Assembly (NCBI GenBank): GCA_023078685.1
Contig: JALGAS010000003.1
Span: 2,976,001 to 3,040,000, forward strand
DNA length: 64,000 nt
Reading direction: 5' to 3'
Source: Neopestalotiopsis rosae
Taxonomy: Eukaryota; Ascomycota; Sordariomycetes; Amphisphaeriales; Sporocadaceae
The translations under genes were made by a program, and so were the position numbers. Of this stretch, positions 48,620-60,791 are shown piece after piece. Under the pieces are notes generated by a model. That model had not been told where the DNA came from, made no database searches, and saw nothing but the letters and a program-made list of their open reading frames with translations. How positions within the stretch are numbered: position 1 is the stretch's first letter; every line of letters begins with the position of its first letter.

Positions 48620-49441
48620 TCAAAACCTGTCTTCCGGCCTCTTCCAGCCTGCCATTCGAGACACCTCTCCAATGCCGGAGAGCACATAGTCGACTCCAAC
48701 CTTGACAATACTTTGGCGTTTATTCTTTCCATCCGAGCTTGACGGCTGTTCTGAGCCCATGGTCGGCAACACATTATCGCTGGCGGACAAGCTGACAAAG
48801 AGCGCAAAGGGTATGAACCACACGCAAATGCCAAAGTATGACGCGATCTCGGCAAAGGACGGTATGTCGGGCTGGTCGTAGATGTTGCTCAGGCGGGAGT
48901 AGGAATGCTGCTGGACCGCAGAGAAGTGGCGGAACCAGAAATAGTGGTTGACAAGCACCAGCACTGCTACATGTTAGTTGCTGGCTGCTATACGGAGACG
49001 GAATATGCCAAGACATACCACACGAAGCAATGAACAAGGGATCAGTCAATCGCACGAATGGGAAGCGTCGCATGTTGCCGAGATAGACGACATGGGAGAC
49101 GATGCTCATCAAGGACAATGCAAAGGGCAGCCCGTCAATCAGCCATAGTATCGCTTGTAGTCCAATAATGCCGAATATAAGTTGCGTCAGGAGTCGCTTG
49201 GCAATGACGGTATGCTCCTCGACGAGCTCCGAGAGATAGTAGAGACCGGAGGCTGTTGAAATCTTCAAGTCAGCATTGTGGCTCAGAGCAGATCCAAGGA
49301 ATTCGTATCGCTACAGCTCCAAGGGTTTGCTCAAAGATAGCAACACAAGACCAAGAGGCATGTATACATACCTATAGCCAAGGTCAAGAAACAAAAGCCC
49401 ACGATGGAGCCAAGGTAGCCAACCAGAGGCAGAATCCACAT
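48620..49441 (-). CDS. SVP26: SVP26/ERV26 (TEX261) family ER-Golgi cargo adaptor
   Basis: Three exons (49441-49372, 49252-49019, 48963-48620) give 215 residues. The yeast orthologue is a COPII adaptor in ER-Golgi membranes that recruits type II membrane cargo such as mannosyltransferases and pro-alkaline phosphatase. The family hallmark SGLYYLSELVEEHTVIAKR is completed across intron 1. Four hydrophobic segments are seen, beginning LPLVGYLGSIVGFCFLTLAI. LVNHYFWFRHF and PSFAEIASYFGICVWFIPFA are further typical blocks. The C-terminal tail is polar and ends with WKRPEDRF. The 70-bp first exon starts at ATG 49441. It is divergent from BUD23 over a 515-bp shared promoter. Confidence 0.92.
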
Positions 49442-49956
49442 TATGATTGTCGCTGGCAGGGCAGTTGCATGATAAGGAAGGTCGAAACTTTTTGATCGAA
49501 CGCCGAATGCCAGAACAAGGTGTTTCGGTCTTGGTGCAACGTATAAAATGAGTGAATGGACGGTTGGTTCGTTGGTGTTGGGAATTTAGAGCTGTCGCGC
49601 CTGGCGTAAACTCAATGCAGCCAACAATGAATCCAGTGCCTGGTGAAAGTGGTTCAATGCGACATGACCTCAACCGTGGCTTCAACGGAGCTCTGCCCAA
49701 TGAGAGTGGCAGCATTTCGGAGATAAGATTTGCCTATCGCTTGCGATAAAAGCAGGTGCCCCACCAAAATTTTGGAGGGGTCCTGCTGAGAATCGTCGGC
49801 GCTGCGAATTTGCGACCGGTCCCCTAGAGCGGTGACCTGGACTGAACTGCAAGCCAATCCAACTGGGAGGGAACGGGCAAGAGAAGAGATTCGAAAACAC
49901 GACTTTCTTCCAGTCAATCACGCCGTCCTCTCTAACAAAAAGAAACATTGCCCAAC
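49442..49956. promoter_or_regulatory. shared divergent promoter, SVP26 / BUD23
   Basis: A 515-bp bidirectional promoter. It contains a perfect inverted repeat TATCGC-TT-GCGATA at 49735-49748 and, 15 bp on, the palindrome CCAAAATTTTGG at 49764-49775. The AAAATTTT core resembles the RRPE element and GCGAT the PAC element found together before ribosome-biogenesis genes in yeasts. Confidence 0.5.
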
Positions 49957-50799
49957 ATGTCGAGACCCGAAGATACCTTGACGGCCGACGTCCACTATGA
50001 CGATGTCGAAGCCCGCAAGTACACCACCTCGTCGCGTATTCAGAATATCCAGGCGTCCATGACCCACCGCGCCCTTGAACTTCTCGACCTTCCAGGCCCT
50101 TCCTTTATTCTCGATGTCGGCTGTGGAAGTGGGCTGTCTGGTGAAATTCTGTCGTCGCTGGAGCCAGATGAGGGTGGCCCCCATGTCTGGGTGGGCATGG
50201 ACGTATCGGCCTCCATGTTGGATGTGGCCCTGCAAAGGGACGTGGAGGGAGATCTGCTTCTGGCCGATATTGGACAAGGAGTCCCGTTCCGCGCCGGTTC
50301 ATTCGATGCGGCCATCAGCATCAGTGCTATTCAGTGGCTATGCAACGCAGAGAGCAGCGAGAGTTCTCCACAACAACGACTGTCGAGATTTTTTGGAGGA
50401 CTATACGCCAGTTTGAAGAGAGGAGGAAGAGCCGTGTGCCAGTTCTATCCCAAGAACGACGAACAGAAGAAGATGATTACGGGCGCCGCGGTCAAGGCTG
50501 GTTTCGGTGCCGGTCTCCTCGAGGACGACCCCGAGACCAAGAGCGTCAAGGTCTATTTGGTCCTCACAGTCGGACAAGCCGTCATCAATGGCCAAACCAG
50601 TGATATCACTGGAGTTGTAAAGGACATGGACAACGTTGATGTCATGGATATCAGGAGGAAGACCGCCGCCAATCAGCGCGACATCAAGAAGGGCAGCAAA
50701 GCCTGGATCGTCAAGAAGAAGGAACAAATGGAGAGAAAAGGAAAGGTTGTCAAGTCGACATCAAAATACACTGGCCGGAAGAGAAGAATCGCTTTCTAA
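49957..50799 (+). CDS. BUD23: 18S rRNA (guanine-N7) methyltransferase BUD23
   Basis: Single exon, 280 residues, starting at ATG 49957, the first in-frame ATG. The enzyme, with its partner TRM112, methylates N7 of one guanine in 18S rRNA and helps export of the small subunit precursor. The SAM-binding motif I is ILDVGCGSG (residues 51-59). Next come the acidic motif VGMDVSASMLD and DLLLADIGQGVPF, then AISISAIQWLCNA. The family-specific C-terminal domain is very basic (GSKAWIVKKKEQMERKGK, then TGRKRRIAF). Length fits the family. It shares a promoter with SVP26. Confidence 0.96.
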   Translation: MSRPEDTLTADVHYDDVEARKYTTSSRIQNIQASMTHRALELLDLPGPSFILDVGCGSGLSGEILSSLEPDEGGPHVWVGMDVSASMLDVALQRDVEGDLLLADIGQGVPFRAGSFDAAISISAIQWLCNAESSESSPQQRLSRFFGGLYASLKRGGRAVCQFYPKNDEQKKMITGAAVKAGFGAGLLEDDPETKSVKVYLVLTVGQAVINGQTSDITGVVKDMDNVDVMDIRRKTAANQRDIKKGSKAWIVKKKEQMERKGKVVKSTSKYTGRKRRIAF

Positions 50800-51205
50800 G
50801 CACCATCGCAAAGACATACCCCTGCATTTCGGCATCGGAGTTTGGAGTTCCAAGGAAGGCAAAGAAATATTGTTGTTTTCAATTTACCGCAGTCTACTGC
50901 ACGTTGCATGTATTCTTCAACATTGTTAGCAATCTGATGCTGTATCATTGGCGAAAGGAATCTTCCACCTCACTGATTATCGTCCTTAGACGCCCGTCTC
51001 TACTAACGATGCTTCCAATTGTACACTGACCTTAGTCAGATACTCTCTCTACCAAAGAACGCCACTACTGCTTCGACACATCATTGTTGCATCTCAACTT
51101 CACAGCCCACAACCACGGATCGCGAGGAGTTAAAAAAGGATTCCTTATGTCGACCGGTTCTCATGATCGGCGCAATAAGCAAAGAAAAAGACAAAAAATA
51201 CTGAT
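50800..51205. other. intergenic, BUD23 3' region
   Basis: About 400 bp of 3' flank between BUD23 and the convergent tRNA gene. Nothing else seen apart from the Pol III terminator listed separately. Confidence 0.4.
51193..51198 (-). terminator. RNA polymerase III terminator
   Basis: A run of six T on the minus strand, 7 bases past the tRNA 3' end. Confidence 0.8.
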
Positions 51206-51286
51206 GTGACCACTGGGGGTCGAACCCAGGCGACTTTCGTCAGTAGAGCTTAAATCTACCGCCTTAGACCACTCGGCCATAGTCAC
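51206..51286 (-). tRNA. tL(UAA): tRNA-Leu (anticodon UAA)
   Basis: 81 bases fold as a type II tRNA. The acceptor stem pairs GTGACTA with TGGTCAC (one G-T pair). The D-arm region reads TGGCCGAGTGGTCTAAGGC, containing the A box. The anticodon stem GTAGA/TCTAC encloses loop TTTAAGC, giving anticodon TAA. A long variable arm (GAC-GAAA-GTC) marks the leucine/serine class. The T arm CTGGG-TTCGACC-CCCAG gives the B box. No intron, and CCA is not encoded. Confidence 0.97.
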
Positions 51287-52215
51287 TAAACTCAGTAACC
51301 GTTTTGGTGCTTATCATAGCTCAATACAGCGCGCATGACTACAGCTGACTACCCTGGGCCTTTTCTTCCAGCATAACATCGTCAGCAATGGATAATTGTG
51401 ATGACGCAAGATGAAACTCGTAAATTGCTTTAGCAATTTGTTACAGACGCTTAATCTATGAGCTGGACTTCACGAGAAAAGGCGGCAATGTTGCTCGAGA
51501 AACTGTATGCACAGAGAATTGACAAGCCTGGGTAGAGGCCTATAAACTCCCTAGCACACCAGGGCCTTTAGGCTCTGTCCAGCACTTTCAGCCGCTAATC
51601 CAGGCCCCAAAAGCGCTGGACATGGGGAGCTCACGGAGCACTTGCTACTGCAGGATCGTGTCTAGAATGCACAATCTATGTACCTAACCTACCTACCTAT
51701 GTACACAGGTATATATTTAGAAATGTCTTCAGCAACCTTGAGGACGGACCTCGACTCTTCTCATAATACTCATACAAGCTGCGAACATTTTCCCTCCATT
51801 TATGATACTATTAAAAATTGAAATATACTGTCTGCTGCCATCCAAGAGCGAGAAGTTGATGTTGAACATGGAGCGGACGTAGAAATCGGATGGACAAACT
51901 TTGATCGGGAGCACAGCCGTCTCAAACAGGCTCAAGGTGATCACATGAGACCTATACTTGAGAAGTAAAAGGAGTTGAATGGCACAAGGGATAATCATAG
52001 TGAGCTATATGGGAAGAGAATCTCTAAACTCATTGAGATGTCATACAAGTGCAGGTGGAATAATAAATAAACTTTATTGGGTATCAAGGTATCTAGGGGG
52101 CATGGTCGTTTCTTTGGGTCATCTATATCGGGTGAAAAAATTTGTACAGAAAGAATAAAGTATTGAAAGCGGGAGTTCCGCTCTTAAGGAAAGTCGCTGA
52201 TTTTCTGGCGACATT
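51287..52215. other. intergenic
   Basis: About 930 bp. A short TACC-type repeat lies near 51679-51701. A 90-codon minus-strand frame at 51729-51998 has no domain. Nothing else seen. Confidence 0.4.
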
Positions 52216-53807
52216 TTATTTCATGCTAAAGTTTCGTGAGGCGTGCTTGGTGTGCGTCTTTCTCGTCGCGCGCTCCTCGTCCCAGTCTGGATCATGATGG
52301 GCAGCCATCGCCGAGTAGCAGCGCACGCTGTACTCGTCGACCCGGGTGATGGCGTGGAGCTCGGTCTCGTCGTTGTGACTGGCGGTCGGCGATGGTTGAC
52401 CTCCGGGCATGGAGTGGATCATGTCCTCGACCGAGTCCGTCTGCTGCGAGTAGCCCACCTTGGCCCCCGGCATCATGGACCGCCGCGCCGACCCTTTGTT
52501 GAGGTATCGGCTGGATCGGCTCGTGTCCATCGTCTTTTGGTTCGAGCTGGAGCCGCCGCCCGATCGGCCGACTTTGGAGACGGCGCCTCGCCATGCGCCC
52601 GCCAGCCACGCGTCCATCACTGGCAGCGAGATGGTTATGATGCCCACGCATACGTCCAGTGCGGTCCAAATGAGCAGCTCCGTGTAGTCCCACATGAGAT
52701 CCTTGGAAAAGTCGGCGCGCAGCTGCCGCACTGTGAGAAGTAGTGTTAGTTCGTGCTCTGACATCTGCGACTCGATGGAAGAACTGGGGAGTGGTGTTCG
52801 ACATTGTGACAGGGAAGTACGTACTCAGTCCACAGATGACGGCAATGAGGCCTACTGTCCACATTCCGAACAGCCTCATCTTCTTATGCTTGTCCATTTG
52901 GACTTTCCACAGAATGACCATGGGCGAAAGCAAAAGGATCACTCCCTGGACCACGTGTGTGATGTTGAAGAATAGATTCTGAACACCCGCAATACTCGTA
53001 GGTTGGCATGTAGCCGGGTGTACAATCATGCCGGCAAAGTATTTGTCCCATTGCGCCCGTGCTGGCGTGCAGTTGAAGACTTCCCAGAAAACGGCGGCGG
53101 CAATGTAAAGCACGAGCGTCACGAGGAAGATGTCGCAAAACCACCTCCATTTTCTCGACGCCCGGTCGGCTAGTCGTCGAATAAAGAGCGTCAAGGAGAT
53201 CTTGACTAGTCCGACAGTGACGTAGAAAACGAACTTGTCGATAGTTCCATAATAGTAAAAAGTATTATACTCTTCGTATGTCACATCCCAGATGTGTCTT
53301 CCGCCGCCGTGAGTAGCCATGCAGAGTTGGCAGGCCGTATATGTGATACCCATGGCCTGTAAACGATAGTAATTAGTGTTTGTTCATGTCTAGTATTGAT
53401 TGAAGCTGTCAAACGTTGGGTAGAGGCAGAGATGAAATTTGTACAAAGGTAATGTCGGCTTGAACAATGATTGAAATGTGACCAATTGAATATGAATTAC
53501 TTACAGCAGCCGCAATAGTCGCCCAATCATCAGCACCGAATCGCATTTGTGACATGGCAGCCCTCAGCGCGAGTCTTGTGCCAGTCGCAGAAATAATGGC
53601 CACCAGCACAATCGAGAGGCCGACAATGATTCCTGGCGTTCTGGGCGTATAGGTGTATCCGTCGTATGGTTTCTGAGCAGCGAGCGTATAACCCCGTTCG
53701 GGATCGACACTGAACATTCCATACCCTCGCAAAAATCCCCGGACGATATACCAGTCCCTCTCCGTGTTGGGTGACTGGCCTATAAAGGCCGAGGTCGAGT
53801 TCGACAT
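52216..53807 (-). CDS. Pth11-like seven-helix receptor (fungal rhodopsin-domain family)
   Basis: Three exons (53807-53505, 53356-52825, 52730-52216) give 449 residues. The start at 53807 is the first true ATG. An N-terminal outside part of about 55 residues has no Cys-rich CFEM module. Seven hydrophobic segments follow, from GIIVGLSIVLVAIISATGT through FVFYVTVGLVKISLTLFIRR, IFLVTLVLYIAAAVFWEVF, FNITHVVQGVILLLSPMVI, RLFGMWTVGLIAVICGL and LLIWTALDVCVGIITISLPV. The loop with NCTPARAQWDK is typical of the family. The cytoplasmic tail of about 140 residues is Ser-rich and basic and could be phosphorylated. Relatives sense surfaces or nutrients, and Pth11 itself is a non-canonical GPCR. Ligand unknown. 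Isolated gene with 3 kb of gene-poor DNA upstream. Confidence 0.88.
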
Positions 53808-56800
53808 GGCTGATGGCAAAGCACGCTCACATTAAGTCGATGTGATACAATACTCGGGAAGTCTCAAAAGTAAGTCGAATATCTGTAGGAACTAAGGGTC
53901 GCCCGGGCCCTGGATAGATATATGCTTTGGTACAGGGAACTCGGATCCGACACGATGCAGGGCAGGGCGTCCAATACAGTGTGCTCCGGTGCTCGGTTAC
54001 AAAAAGTCGCGGTATGAAATCCCAGCAAAAAACTGGCCAAGCTTTTTTAACGATCCTACCTTGAATCAGATTTCTATGACTTTGCGATCGATGACTGCGG
54101 ATTCTTATTGTTATTACGGTCCGTTGTGGGAGTAGTAGATCCCCAGGGTATTGAGCTAATCTTTGCGAGCTTTTTGCTCGGGCGCTGCCATATTAGGCCT
54201 CGACAGCGAGTGTGTACATAGTATAGCTGGAGACAGGGACCTGGAGACCCAACCACATATTCGAGACAGCCGGCGATCCTTGACCATGAGCAATTTTGCT
54301 TGTCAGTGCATTCGCTATTTCGGTAAACCGATGAGGGATCGTCCCCATCTGTTACCTCGTCTGATCTTTGGCGGCGCTGCCGCATCAACCGCATGGCTTG
54401 TATGGAGCCCGGTAGTTGGCCTTAAAAGACCCCTACTCCCCGTTCTCTACGCCTTTATCAGCCTGTCAAGGTCTTGGTTTACCCCGTATGATTGACATTT
54501 CAGTGGGCATACCGGTGATGTTTTTTACCATCTATGTAATGGAGTATGAATCTTTATCCGCCACCAGAGCCCTGAATTTGATATTCGACATGGTCGTCGA
54601 GGTTGTCCCATGGTTTCCAGACGGAATAATCTTATGCGACTGTAACTAAGGAGATTCCCGAACCAGGTACATGGGATAACTCGTTTGTAGGCTGTATCAT
54701 CACGCGGCACCAGCAATCAAATCCAAATAGAGTGTCGAATGTTGCCAAGCACTGCTAGCCGTAGAATGCGCTTGAGATTGGTAACGACTCGGGCAGGACC
54801 CACGATGTAGAGCCCCATCATCGCAAGACGCCAGGTCAGCAGGGTATATCCTTACCTACAGACCCTAGCAGTTGAAAATCAGTTTTTTCCCATCGACTAA
54901 AGATCGATTATGCAGAGGACTATCCATCGTCAGCCGCTGATCTCATGGAGGACTCATGGAGGAAATACTCCATGAGTCTTGAAAGTGTGGCTTCGTTGAT
55001 GGGTAAAGTTATTGTGGAATATTGAGAACTAATAATGACATGCTGACCGCTACTATGTACAATCCTGTCTGTCTCCTTCATCTTTTTTTAAGTTGACCAT
55101 GTCTCCATAGTGTCCCGGGGCCCTTGTCTATGCGCTTGCACCAATCCGGATTTGCTTTAAAGTTCTAGCCGCACTACTGGTAGGCAATTATGCTCGCTTG
55201 GCGCTCGCAAGGTCGAAGTTCGAATATGGAAGGAGGTTCTGCTTAGTTCTATTGCATAGCCCTGTTTGGATACGACAGTTGAAACGGCGACATCCAAATC
55301 GAGCTTTCACGATAGCCGAGATGCAGAGGAGCGCCTCAAACAGCCTCTTCACTGCATACTCTACGGGTAGAACTCTCCGGTTTGAGTCTGTAGTCAGGAG
55401 TCTGTTGGTGTCTGTAGTACAAACTTTCACGTAAGGACAGGCACAAATACCGCGCGACTTTGCAAATGCCGGTGTTAGTGTACACAGTCAATCCACCAGC
55501 AATCTTATCTGATCATCAGATAAAAATTCTTCCTCGATCCTCAGCGACAGCCGCTCCACCGGCCGATCGATGCCCTCGTCTAGGAAAAGAGGGAAAAAAC
55601 AGAGAAGAAAAAACCCAGGGCGTTCATGCCAAGATGCTAGAGACGGACAGTTATCTGATAACAGACATAGCGTATTCTCCGTCAGCGCGCCGCGTGAATG
55701 GGGAGATCAGCGAGAGAGGAGGAGCAGATCTACAATACCATTGCCAGTAGTGGCGTGCTCGTGAGCGCAATAGTGGTAATCCACGTGTCGACCATGCCCT
55801 TGGGCCACCCATACGTCAAAATGGCATGCATTCGTCAATCATACAGAATGTCACATCGACACACGGCCATCTTTGTCATGAAAGAAGCAATGAGGCTGCG
55901 GCAAGGCTGAATTGACATCTGAGAATGCTTGATAGTTTCACTTTATCCTTGTGACACCCCAGATTGTCCACATACACTAAGGTTACACACTTTCCCCGCG
56001 TGGCGTGAGCCGCAATTGTCTAAATTCGGACTGTGGCTTTTTATATATATTAAACTATGCAGAGTCCAGTCGGATCAGGGCTGAATTCGATTATAATGTG
56101 GGAAAACCGTTGAGAATAATCAGAGGCACAGAATGCTGCACATTTCCGCATGTTTCCACGATCCAGGTCTCCGAGGCGACTGTACGGAGTAAATCGTATG
56201 TTGACTCCATCCAACAGCAATGTCCTTCCTGTGGTCCAAGTTTGCGATCACATATTTTCTTCCTCGAATCCACTGTCGGCCAGTCTACGGTCCTCAGAAA
56301 TCATTCGCCTGGCTATGAGTATCATCAAATTTTGCCGGTAACTGAAAAACCAAGAGCTTTCTAATTGTGGTGCAGGTCATGGAAGAGTTGCTCATGAAGA
56401 ATGTCTTGGTATGCAGGTGAAAGCCAAAGGTAGATCGATGCTAGGGGGCACAGACATGGAGGCTGGAGCCCATTCTCGCTAATGAGTTTAGTTGCTTTTG
56501 GGGCAGGCTATCCGAGTGCGCCCATTCGACGCCACTTACAGCAGCGCAATGCACGACATCAGGCCCTCCTATCGAGAGTATACCATGATGATGTCGTGAA
56601 TATTTCCTGTCTCAACTCTGCCTCGTATCTAGAAATGGTTCTTCTCTGAGGCCAAGTTCAAATCTCCGTTTCAACGGTGAACAACGGCGATTGGTGCCTC
56701 GGCTCGAGCAATACTATCATATCATGCTAATATCCGAACCCCTTCAGAACCCCACCATTAAGAGCAACCTTCAACCCTTGACATCGCTTAGGGGTCCACG

Positions 56801-56987
56801 CTCGTAGCCGATCGTTGTTATTTGTATGTTGGGCGGACGTCTTTTCCTTGGCCGGTTTGTCTGGACTTTTCCCTCCAACCCGCGCTCGCCATCGTCATCA
56901 GCCAGTCCAGTCACTCTTTTTGACTTTTTTTAGTCAGTATTTTACATCTTCCTTTCTGGCTTTGTCTTGGCGAGGCGTGTGTTCATC
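53808..56987. other. gene-poor 3.2-kb region
   Basis: The longest gap in the window. It holds the promoters of the divergent receptor and alpha/beta-hydrolase genes. Frames of 60-120 codons have no domain or consistent codon bias. I see no transposase, reverse transcriptase or long terminal repeat, though a degraded element could be present. Confidence 0.4.
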
Positions 56988-58521
56988 ATGGTCCGTTCGT
57001 TCCTTGTTCCATTTTTCTCCCTCGCCGCGGGGGCCTGCGTCTCGGCCTATGTGCCGGAGCCGCGTAACACCGCCAGCCCCAACGGCACCGGTGTCGTCAG
57101 TTCTCCCGCCGCCAACTGCACCGGAGTCGCCGCTGTCTCTCCACGCTGCTCCTCCAGCGAGGTACAGTACACGCGCGACGTATACTATGTGGGTGGACGG
57201 TTGATCAATACTGGCTCTGCCAATATCACGGCCGATCAGTAAGTGCTATTTTCTACTGCCCTACTTTTTATTCAAGACACATACTCCGCGAAAACTGAGG
57301 ACCCTAGTCCGCCTTATATGCGCATCCTAGTAATTCTTGTACGTCATAACGGTTGAAGAGACTCTAACTTTCGACTACAGACTCTACGTCGAGAAGCTCA
57401 CTCCCAGCGGCGGTGTTCAACATCCTCACCCGCTCGTCTTCTTCCACGGTGGCGCCGTGTCGGGTGTGACATGGCTAAATACTCCTGATGGAAGAAGAGG
57501 CTTTGCATCCTACTTCCTTGAGCAAGGCTACCAGGTCTACCTTCTTGTAAGCAAAGCCCGCCCACATCCCGTTTTTATGGATCAACTTTGCTGCGAGAGA
57601 ACTCTGGGCATATGCTTGAATCTAAACATCACTGTTACTTCAATGGAGTATATCGCGCATCGTTATTAAACCCCACATTACTGACCCAATCACTTGTCAA
57701 AGGACCACACTGGCGTCGGCAGATCTTCCCAGGAGGACACCTCTGAATATGTTCTCTGGAACTCCACCGGTGTCGACGGTGTGCAATCGGGCTTTACGGC
57801 GCCAGAGTTGAATCCCACCTACCCTCAGGCTGTCAACCACACGCAATGGCCGGGCACTGGCCAGAGAGGCGACCCGTACTTTGAGCAGTTTGCCAAGGGC
57901 GTGATTCCCTTCACCAGCAACTGGACCATGGGCGAGCTGTCCATGCGCGCCTCGGGCTGCGACCTGCTCGAGCTGATCGGCCCGTCGTACCTCGTCTCGC
58001 ACTCGTCGGGCGCGCAGTATCCCGTCCTGCTGTCCAACGACTGCCCGGACCTGGTGGCCGGCAACATCAACCTGGAGCACTCGACGCAGCCCTTTTGGAA
58101 CTACGGCACCACGCTCAACTCTGGCTCGTCCATCCGGCCCTGGGGCCTCGCCAACACCCCCCTGACCTACGACCCTCCGGTCTCGGACGCCTCGGAGCTG
58201 GAAAAGGTGTGGGACGGCAACGACACCTTGGCCCTGCGCCGGTGCTACCTCCAGGCCGAGCCCGCCCGCCAGCTGCCCCAGCTCGCCAAGGTGCCGTACC
58301 TTTGCACCACCGGCGAGGCTAGCGTGCACGCCACCTACGATCACTGTGTCATCAACTACCTCGAGCAGGCCGGCGTCAAGACGGACTGGATCAAGCTCGC
58401 CGACGTGGGCATCCACGGCAACGGCCACTTTGGTCACCTGGAGCTCAACAACCTCGACATTGCGGGAGTGGTCCGGGATTGGATTGTCAAGCAGGACGCC
58501 CTGTCGGCCCCGAGTAGCTAG
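56988..58521 (+). CDS. secreted alpha/beta-hydrolase
   Basis: Three exons (56988-57238, 57381-57546, 57703-58521) give 411 residues. A signal peptide (MVRSFLVPFFSLAAGACVSA) leads to a Ser/Thr/Asn-rich stretch and then the hydrolase fold: VFFHGGAVSGVTWLN holds the oxyanion-hole HGG, and VYLLDHTGVGRS follows, completed across intron 2. The nucleophile is S240 in VSHSSGAQYP. The catalytic His is probably in IHGNGHFGHLE near the C-terminus. Six or more N-X-S/T sites fit a secreted glycoprotein. The substrate class is not evident; fungal relatives are annotated as secreted esterases or hydrolases. Exon 3 has very high G/C in third positions. It is followed on the same strand by a secreted FAD oxidase gene. 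Confidence 0.88.
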
Positions 58522-59100
58522 AATTGATGCGCCCATCCAAGCTTCAAGGTATGATTTTATGCTTGGCTCGGCCCGGCCCTATAACGTGCTCCGGAGATCC
58601 ACTACATCTACATTCGACACGTTCGTTATATATAGACATTATATTGAATGGTATTCATAATTGAGGATGTCTGACGGGTCTCTCGTCTACAATCCATTCA
58701 CACTTCCAGTATCTATCATTGGTGATGGGCTCGATGCAAAAGAAATACTTTTAGTGATTTGACTACCCGGGTTTTCTCCAACGGAGCGTGCGTAGGTAAG
58801 AAGATTTTAAATTGCCGGCTGTTACGGACATAGTTGTAACTTTTGAGTCCGATCGAGTCGAGTGCATTTGTGACTTTCGACCTTATTGAAGTTTAATTTA
58901 TCCCTTGCAGTCTCCCAGCTTCCTCCGTTCAATGTGGCCAAACAGCTATTTGAATCGCCACAGCCCAGACATGGGGTTCTTACCAGTGGGAGGTGTGGAC
59001 TTGTCAACCATCTTAAATCATTCCGTCCTACTTTTGAATGAGACTACGAGATTCAATAAAACCACTATCAAACACGCGGTATAACCTGGTCAGCACAGCC
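58522..59100. other. intergenic, FAD-oxidase promoter
   Basis: About 580 bp between two plus-strand genes. An in-frame ATG at 59038 lies just upstream of the chosen start of the next gene. Nothing else recognised. Confidence 0.4.
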
Positions 59101-60791
59101 ATGATTCACTATTCCGTCGTCGTACTCGCCGTGATCGCAGCGCTGCTGCCCCAAGCCGATGCGGGCGAGGTTCATCGCCGCCACGAGATGCCTCCAGACT
59201 TTCTAAATTGTATGAACTCTAGAAAAGTGCCCTACCTAGAGCCCGGAGACAAGGAGTGGGACGTGTACAGTGCCCCGTACAACATTCGAGTGCCCGTCGT
59301 GCCGAGATACATTGCCCTGCCGAGGAACATTGACGAGGTAAGCCTGTCCATGGAATGCGTGCACCTCTGCCATTACCGGGCCCAGGCCAAGTCGGGCGGA
59401 CACTCGTACGCCTCCTTCAGCAGCGGCGGCTACGACGGCGAGGTCGTCGTTGATTTGCGGGAAATGCAAGAGGTCCATGTCGATCCCAGAACCTATATTG
59501 CCAGCGTCGATGGTGGTCTGCGGCTCGGAAATATGGCCCTCCAGCTGTACCAACAACGAAAGAGGGCGGTGGCGCATGGCAGCTGCGCGGATATCGGCAT
59601 CGGAGGTCACTTTACCCACGGCGGATACGGGTTCGCCAGCAGGGCTTGGGGCTTGGGCTTGGACCAGATCATCGGAATGGATGTTGTCTTGGGCAATGGC
59701 AGCATTCAATATGCATCTCAGGATAAGAACACGGAGCTTTTCTATGTGAGTGTGGAAGAAGTTCCGGTATAAAGTTACGAGCGACTGACGCAAGAACACA
59801 GGCGATGCGTGGCGCCGCCGACTCGTTTGGTATTGCTGCCAGATTCTACCTCGAGACGCAGCCAGCTCCGACAGCAGTGGTCAATTTCCGACTGGACGCC
59901 AGCGACGCGACACGCAGCGTCGACGACACCGTGGCGGCCTTTATGACGGTCCAGGACTTTGTACACAACAAGAAGCACAATGCCGTGGACAGCAAGCTCG
60001 GGTTCAGCATATCGCTGCAGTATAACCAGTTTTCGCTCGCGGGGATCTACCTGGGGACGCTGGACGAGTTCAATACCCAGATCCGACCGGCCATGGTTGA
60101 CGGCTTGCCCAACGCGACGCTCGACGCGAGGGAGCTCGACTGGCTGGCGACGCTGGTGGAACAAAACGACGGCCAGCCGCTGTATATCTCGGAGCCATAC
60201 ACCGCGCGGGCCAATTTCTACGCCGAGAGCGTCATTATCCCCGAGCCTGGATTGAACGCGGAGCTGATGCGAGACTATTTCGATTACATCTTGAACAAGG
60301 ACTCTCCCACGCCGTACTTTGCCTACCTCGACCTTTGGGGAGGTGCAGGCAGCGTGATAAATTCCGAGGTGAGTATATGAACAATTTCCGTACTACTAAG
60401 AGATTCGCACTGACATTTATGTCCCCCTTTTCTCTCGCCAAAGGATAAACACTACACCGCCTTCCCTCACCGCCACAGCCTCTGGGTCGCCCAGCACTAC
60501 GCTTGGGTCGACAATGGCATCGAGTTTCCCCGCGAGGGCCTCCATTTCATCCACAAGCTCAACAATCTTCTCGGCTACGCAGTCGATCGCTCCCGCGACT
60601 ATAAGCACATGTGGAAGAAGTATCTCGGTTATCTCGATCCGAACATGCACCGTAGCAAGGCGCAGAAACGGTTCTATGATCAATACACGATCAAACAGCT
60701 CGAGACGCTCAAGTCCAAGGTGGACCCTGAAGATCGATTCAAGAATCCTTATTCTTTCGAGCCCTCTGTCCTATGGATTGATGGGACGTGA
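59101..60791 (+). CDS. secreted FAD-linked oxidase (berberine-bridge/oligosaccharide oxidase type)
   Basis: Three exons (59101-59745, 59802-60368, 60444-60791) give 519 residues. The start at 59101 puts a signal peptide (MIHYSVVVLAVIAALLPQADA) at the very N-terminus; an in-frame ATG at 59038 would bury it. The FAD_binding_4 domain shows AKSGGHSYASF with H101 and HGSCADIGIGGH with C162. Their 61-residue spacing fits the His/Cys bicovalent FAD attachment of this family. The C-terminal BBE segment ends with YFDPNM-type YLDPNMH and then VDPEDRFKNPYSF. Substrates of relatives range from oligosaccharides to alkaloid and polyketide intermediates. The stretch VSLSMECVHL after NIDE looks like a possible intron start but reads through in family-like sequence. 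It lies between the alpha/beta hydrolase and a sugar porter, so carbohydrate oxidation is plausible. Confidence 0.93.

Noticed and set aside
53808..56987. Possible degraded transposon in the gene-poor gap
   Set aside because: No transposase or reverse-transcriptase remnants, terminal repeats or target duplications could be seen by eye.
57697..58536. 279-codon antisense frame over the alpha/beta-hydrolase
   Set aside because: Same GC3 effect; the sense strand has signal peptide, HGG and nucleophile motifs.
59331..59388. Possible intron starting GTAAGC in the FAD oxidase
   Set aside because: Reading through gives VSLSMECVHLCHYRAQAKSG, which matches the family at this place; splicing would delete conserved residues.
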